DNA of 32,352 nt from Terana coerulea (Eukaryota > Basidiomycota > Agaricomycetes > Polyporales > Phanerochaetaceae). The notes beneath the pieces are model-generated. The model was not told the DNA's origin and did no database searches. It worked only from the letters and a program-made list of their open reading frames with translations. Position 1 is the stretch's first letter. Each line of letters opens with the position of its first letter. The stretch spans positions 1 through 32,352 of the forward strand of contig JAKOGH010000675.1 of the NCBI GenBank assembly GCA_024811115.1, given 5' to 3'. The translations under genes and the position numbers were made by a program. Shown piece after piece: positions 30,844 through 32,352 of this stretch.

Positions 30844-32352
30844 TCAATGATCATGGGCCCATAGGGCTCCGAGCTCGTGTAGACGCGGGAACATACTGGT
30901 GCTGTTAAATCTTGACAATTCGGCATGCGACTTCTCCGGGCGATGCTTTTCCAGGTCCATGAGTTGGTTGAGGTAGTTGCCGTCGTCGCGAGTATACCAC
31001 GCAACGACAACGCGCGCCAGGCGTTTCTGCTCCACCATTGCAACCAGCACACTCTCCGGCTTGGCGATGGCCGACCGGGAGGTCTGCACATTCTGGAGCG
31101 CGCTCTCGAAGGCGTTGAGGCGATAAGGATCGTCGGTCTGCAGCGCAATTTCTATGGAATTCAGGGATACGGAGTCAGGAAGTAGGAGGAGGCAGGATTT
31201 CAGTTGCACCCATATGTCGCAGTCTGGCATGTGGGAGAACAGCGTGAACAGCGTAGGCGGAGCGACCTCAGGCCATCACCCTGAAATACGCCTTGCAGCG
31301 CGTTGCCGTTCCCGACCCATACTAATGTATTGATTCAGTTCACGGAGAAGCAATGTGCGCGGAAGAGGCTGGACGTACTGCCAATGTGTTCCACTGTGTC
31401 ACGATTGAGCTCGAAGCCATCCTCGGCGAAGGAAACGTCCAGATCCCACGGGCTCGAAGCGCTTCAGCGCACTCGTTATCCCGTCTTGGCTCTGAAGACA
31501 CGCATAATATCATAATCTATCCCGAAGTCGTGGACGAGGGACGATATGTGCGGCATGGCTTTGGAAACGCTGGTCCAGTCTACCTTAGCAGCGAGACGTT
31601 CGAAGCCAGCTCGGTTTGAAGTCTATCCGTCCGAAGCGTAACTGGTCGAGCTTGCTAAAAGCGCTCAAGATGTAGCACAGCGCTGCGACAGGGTTTGCGT
31701 CTGGACGATAGAATCGTGACCACTGGTCCGTGATAATCAAGCTCTCAAGCTCCAATGAGCCGGGGCGACCGTAATGCCTGCGGCACGGAAGGTTGAGGAT
31801 AGTGCGCAACTCCAGGGAACGAAGCGCAGGGAAAGCGGTAGGTAGTCCTCGACCAGTTCTACCAAGTCCATGTCGTGGACGCTTTTCGTTCCCGACACCG
31901 AGAAAATAGTGATGTGCCGCACTGCACTCTGTGTCCTCAGGAATGACCCAGTCGCACAAGTCCTGGATGAGACGAAGCTTCTCCTTGTGCGACTCTGACG
32001 GTTCTTTGATTGGGTGACGCAACAAGGGGAGCGAGAGAGTTAGTCCTCGAACAGTTCGACCAAGTCCCTGTCGTGGGCCGCCTTTTGTTCCGACACCGAG
32101 AAAATAGTGATGTGCCGCACTCACTCTGTGTCAGGAATGACCCAGTCCTTGCGAAGTCCTGGATGAGGCAGAAGCTTCTCGCATATGCGGCTCTGACGGT
32201 TCTTCTGATTGGGTGACGCAGGGAACGAGAGAGAGTGGAAGTACTCTTGAGCAAATGCTGCGCGCCACGTCTTGAGACCAGGGGAACCTGCGAGCAGAGT
32301 CGCCTTCGCGCGTGCCCGGCGAGTTGTGAAATCGTCGTGGGCGACTAGGTCG
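30844..32352 (-). pseudogene. F-box-like protein, copy H (5' end beyond window; internal duplication)
   Basis: The right edge enters within the F-box-like domain (DLVAHDDFTTRRARAKATLL, then AAFAQEYFHSL), so the start lies outside. A 198-bp tandem duplication follows (31843-32238). The frame reads ITIFSVSGTKSVHDMDLVEL and VEDYLP and then loses one base near 31832, at the site also hit in B and F/G. FPALRSLELRTILNLPCR and AALCYILSAFSKLDQLRFGR continue in the new frame. Exon 3 (from about 31317) is open through ESVLVAMVEQKRLARVVVAW and PEKSHAELSRF to HELGALWAHDH, where the C-terminus departs from the usual LGVLQA. Confidence 0.77.
31843..32238 (-). repeat. 198-bp tandem duplication inside F-box copy H
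   Basis: Unit 1 (31843-32040) and unit 2 (32041-about 32238) are offset by 198 bp, which is 66 codons. Both begin TAGTCCTCGA and share GACACCGAGAAAATAGTGAT, GTGCCGCACT, AGTCCTGGATGAG, CTCTGACGGTTCTT and GATTGGGTGACGCA. They differ by several substitutions and small indels. The repeated part encodes the LIQD...HLTIFSVSGT...DLVELVED segment of the protein. Confidence 0.85.

Noticed and set aside
1..32352. CRISPR arrays, rRNA and tRNA genes
   Set aside because: No regular spaced repeats and no cloverleaf or conserved rRNA blocks were seen on either strand; CRISPR is not expected in a fungal genome.

Overview
The window looks like a repeat-rich, partly decayed stretch of a basidiomycete (Agaricomycete, probably Polyporales-type) fungal chromosome. 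The reasons are short introns (about 44-126 nt) with GTGCGT/GTGAGC/GTATGC donors and CTGAC-like branch points, a family of F-box-like genes of the kind expanded in these fungi, an Arp10-type actin-related protein gene, and a Gag fragment and many small inverted-repeat elements of fungal type. No bacterial, viral or organellar genes are evident. Taxonomic placement is inference from sequence style only.

Layout. 1-2149: left-truncated LTR retrotransposon on the minus strand (Gag fragment, leader, presumptive 5' LTR with a TATA box). 2144-2380: a possible host ORF remnant. 2719-4220: F-box-like pseudogene A (+). 4221-7596: mostly gene-poor, holding an old duplicated segment (5020-5650), a 266-bp MITE (6002-6267) and a 227-bp tandem duplication (6884-7337). 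7597-10118 (+): a PB1-domain protein gene. 10589-12806 (-): a six-exon Arp10-like gene convergent to it, carrying four apparent one-base frameshifts. 13583-15095 (-): F-box pseudogene B. 15396-15564 (+): a divergent small signal-peptide ORF. 16378-17887 (-): F-box gene C, the only copy that reads open throughout (three exons, 462 aa). 18084-18808: a PIF/Harbinger (Tourist-like) MITE. 19028-22660 (-): F-box pseudogene D/E, cut in two by a 2.1-kb TIR element. 23535-25160 and 25894-27900 (+): two decayed tandem copies of a multi-pass membrane protein gene, the second containing two hAT MITEs of one family (359 and 360 bp) in opposite orientations. 28340-30425 (-): F-box pseudogene F/G, cut by a third hAT-like MITE. 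30844-32352 (-): F-box pseudogene H, running off the right edge and carrying a 198-bp internal tandem duplication.

The two single-copy genes in the middle (PB1 protein and Arp10) look like conserved housekeeping or cell-polarity and transport genes embedded in a fast-turnover F-box neighbourhood. The F-box copies share one gene plan: an initiator micro-exon whose ATG lies at or 6 nt before the first splice donor, a long exon with the F-box-like domain and leucine-rich half, a 57-nt intron, and a last exon ending in a conserved C-terminus. Several copies also share an upstream flank that leads into a divergent small secreted-protein start, so the duplicated unit is larger than the F-box gene. 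Insertions into paralogous copies allow target sites and excised junctions to be read directly.

No previously unknown enzymatic or defence system could be supported. The most notable observations are the start codon placed at the first splice donor in a duplicating family, a one-base loss at the same site in three F-box copies, and the clean transposon dissections.
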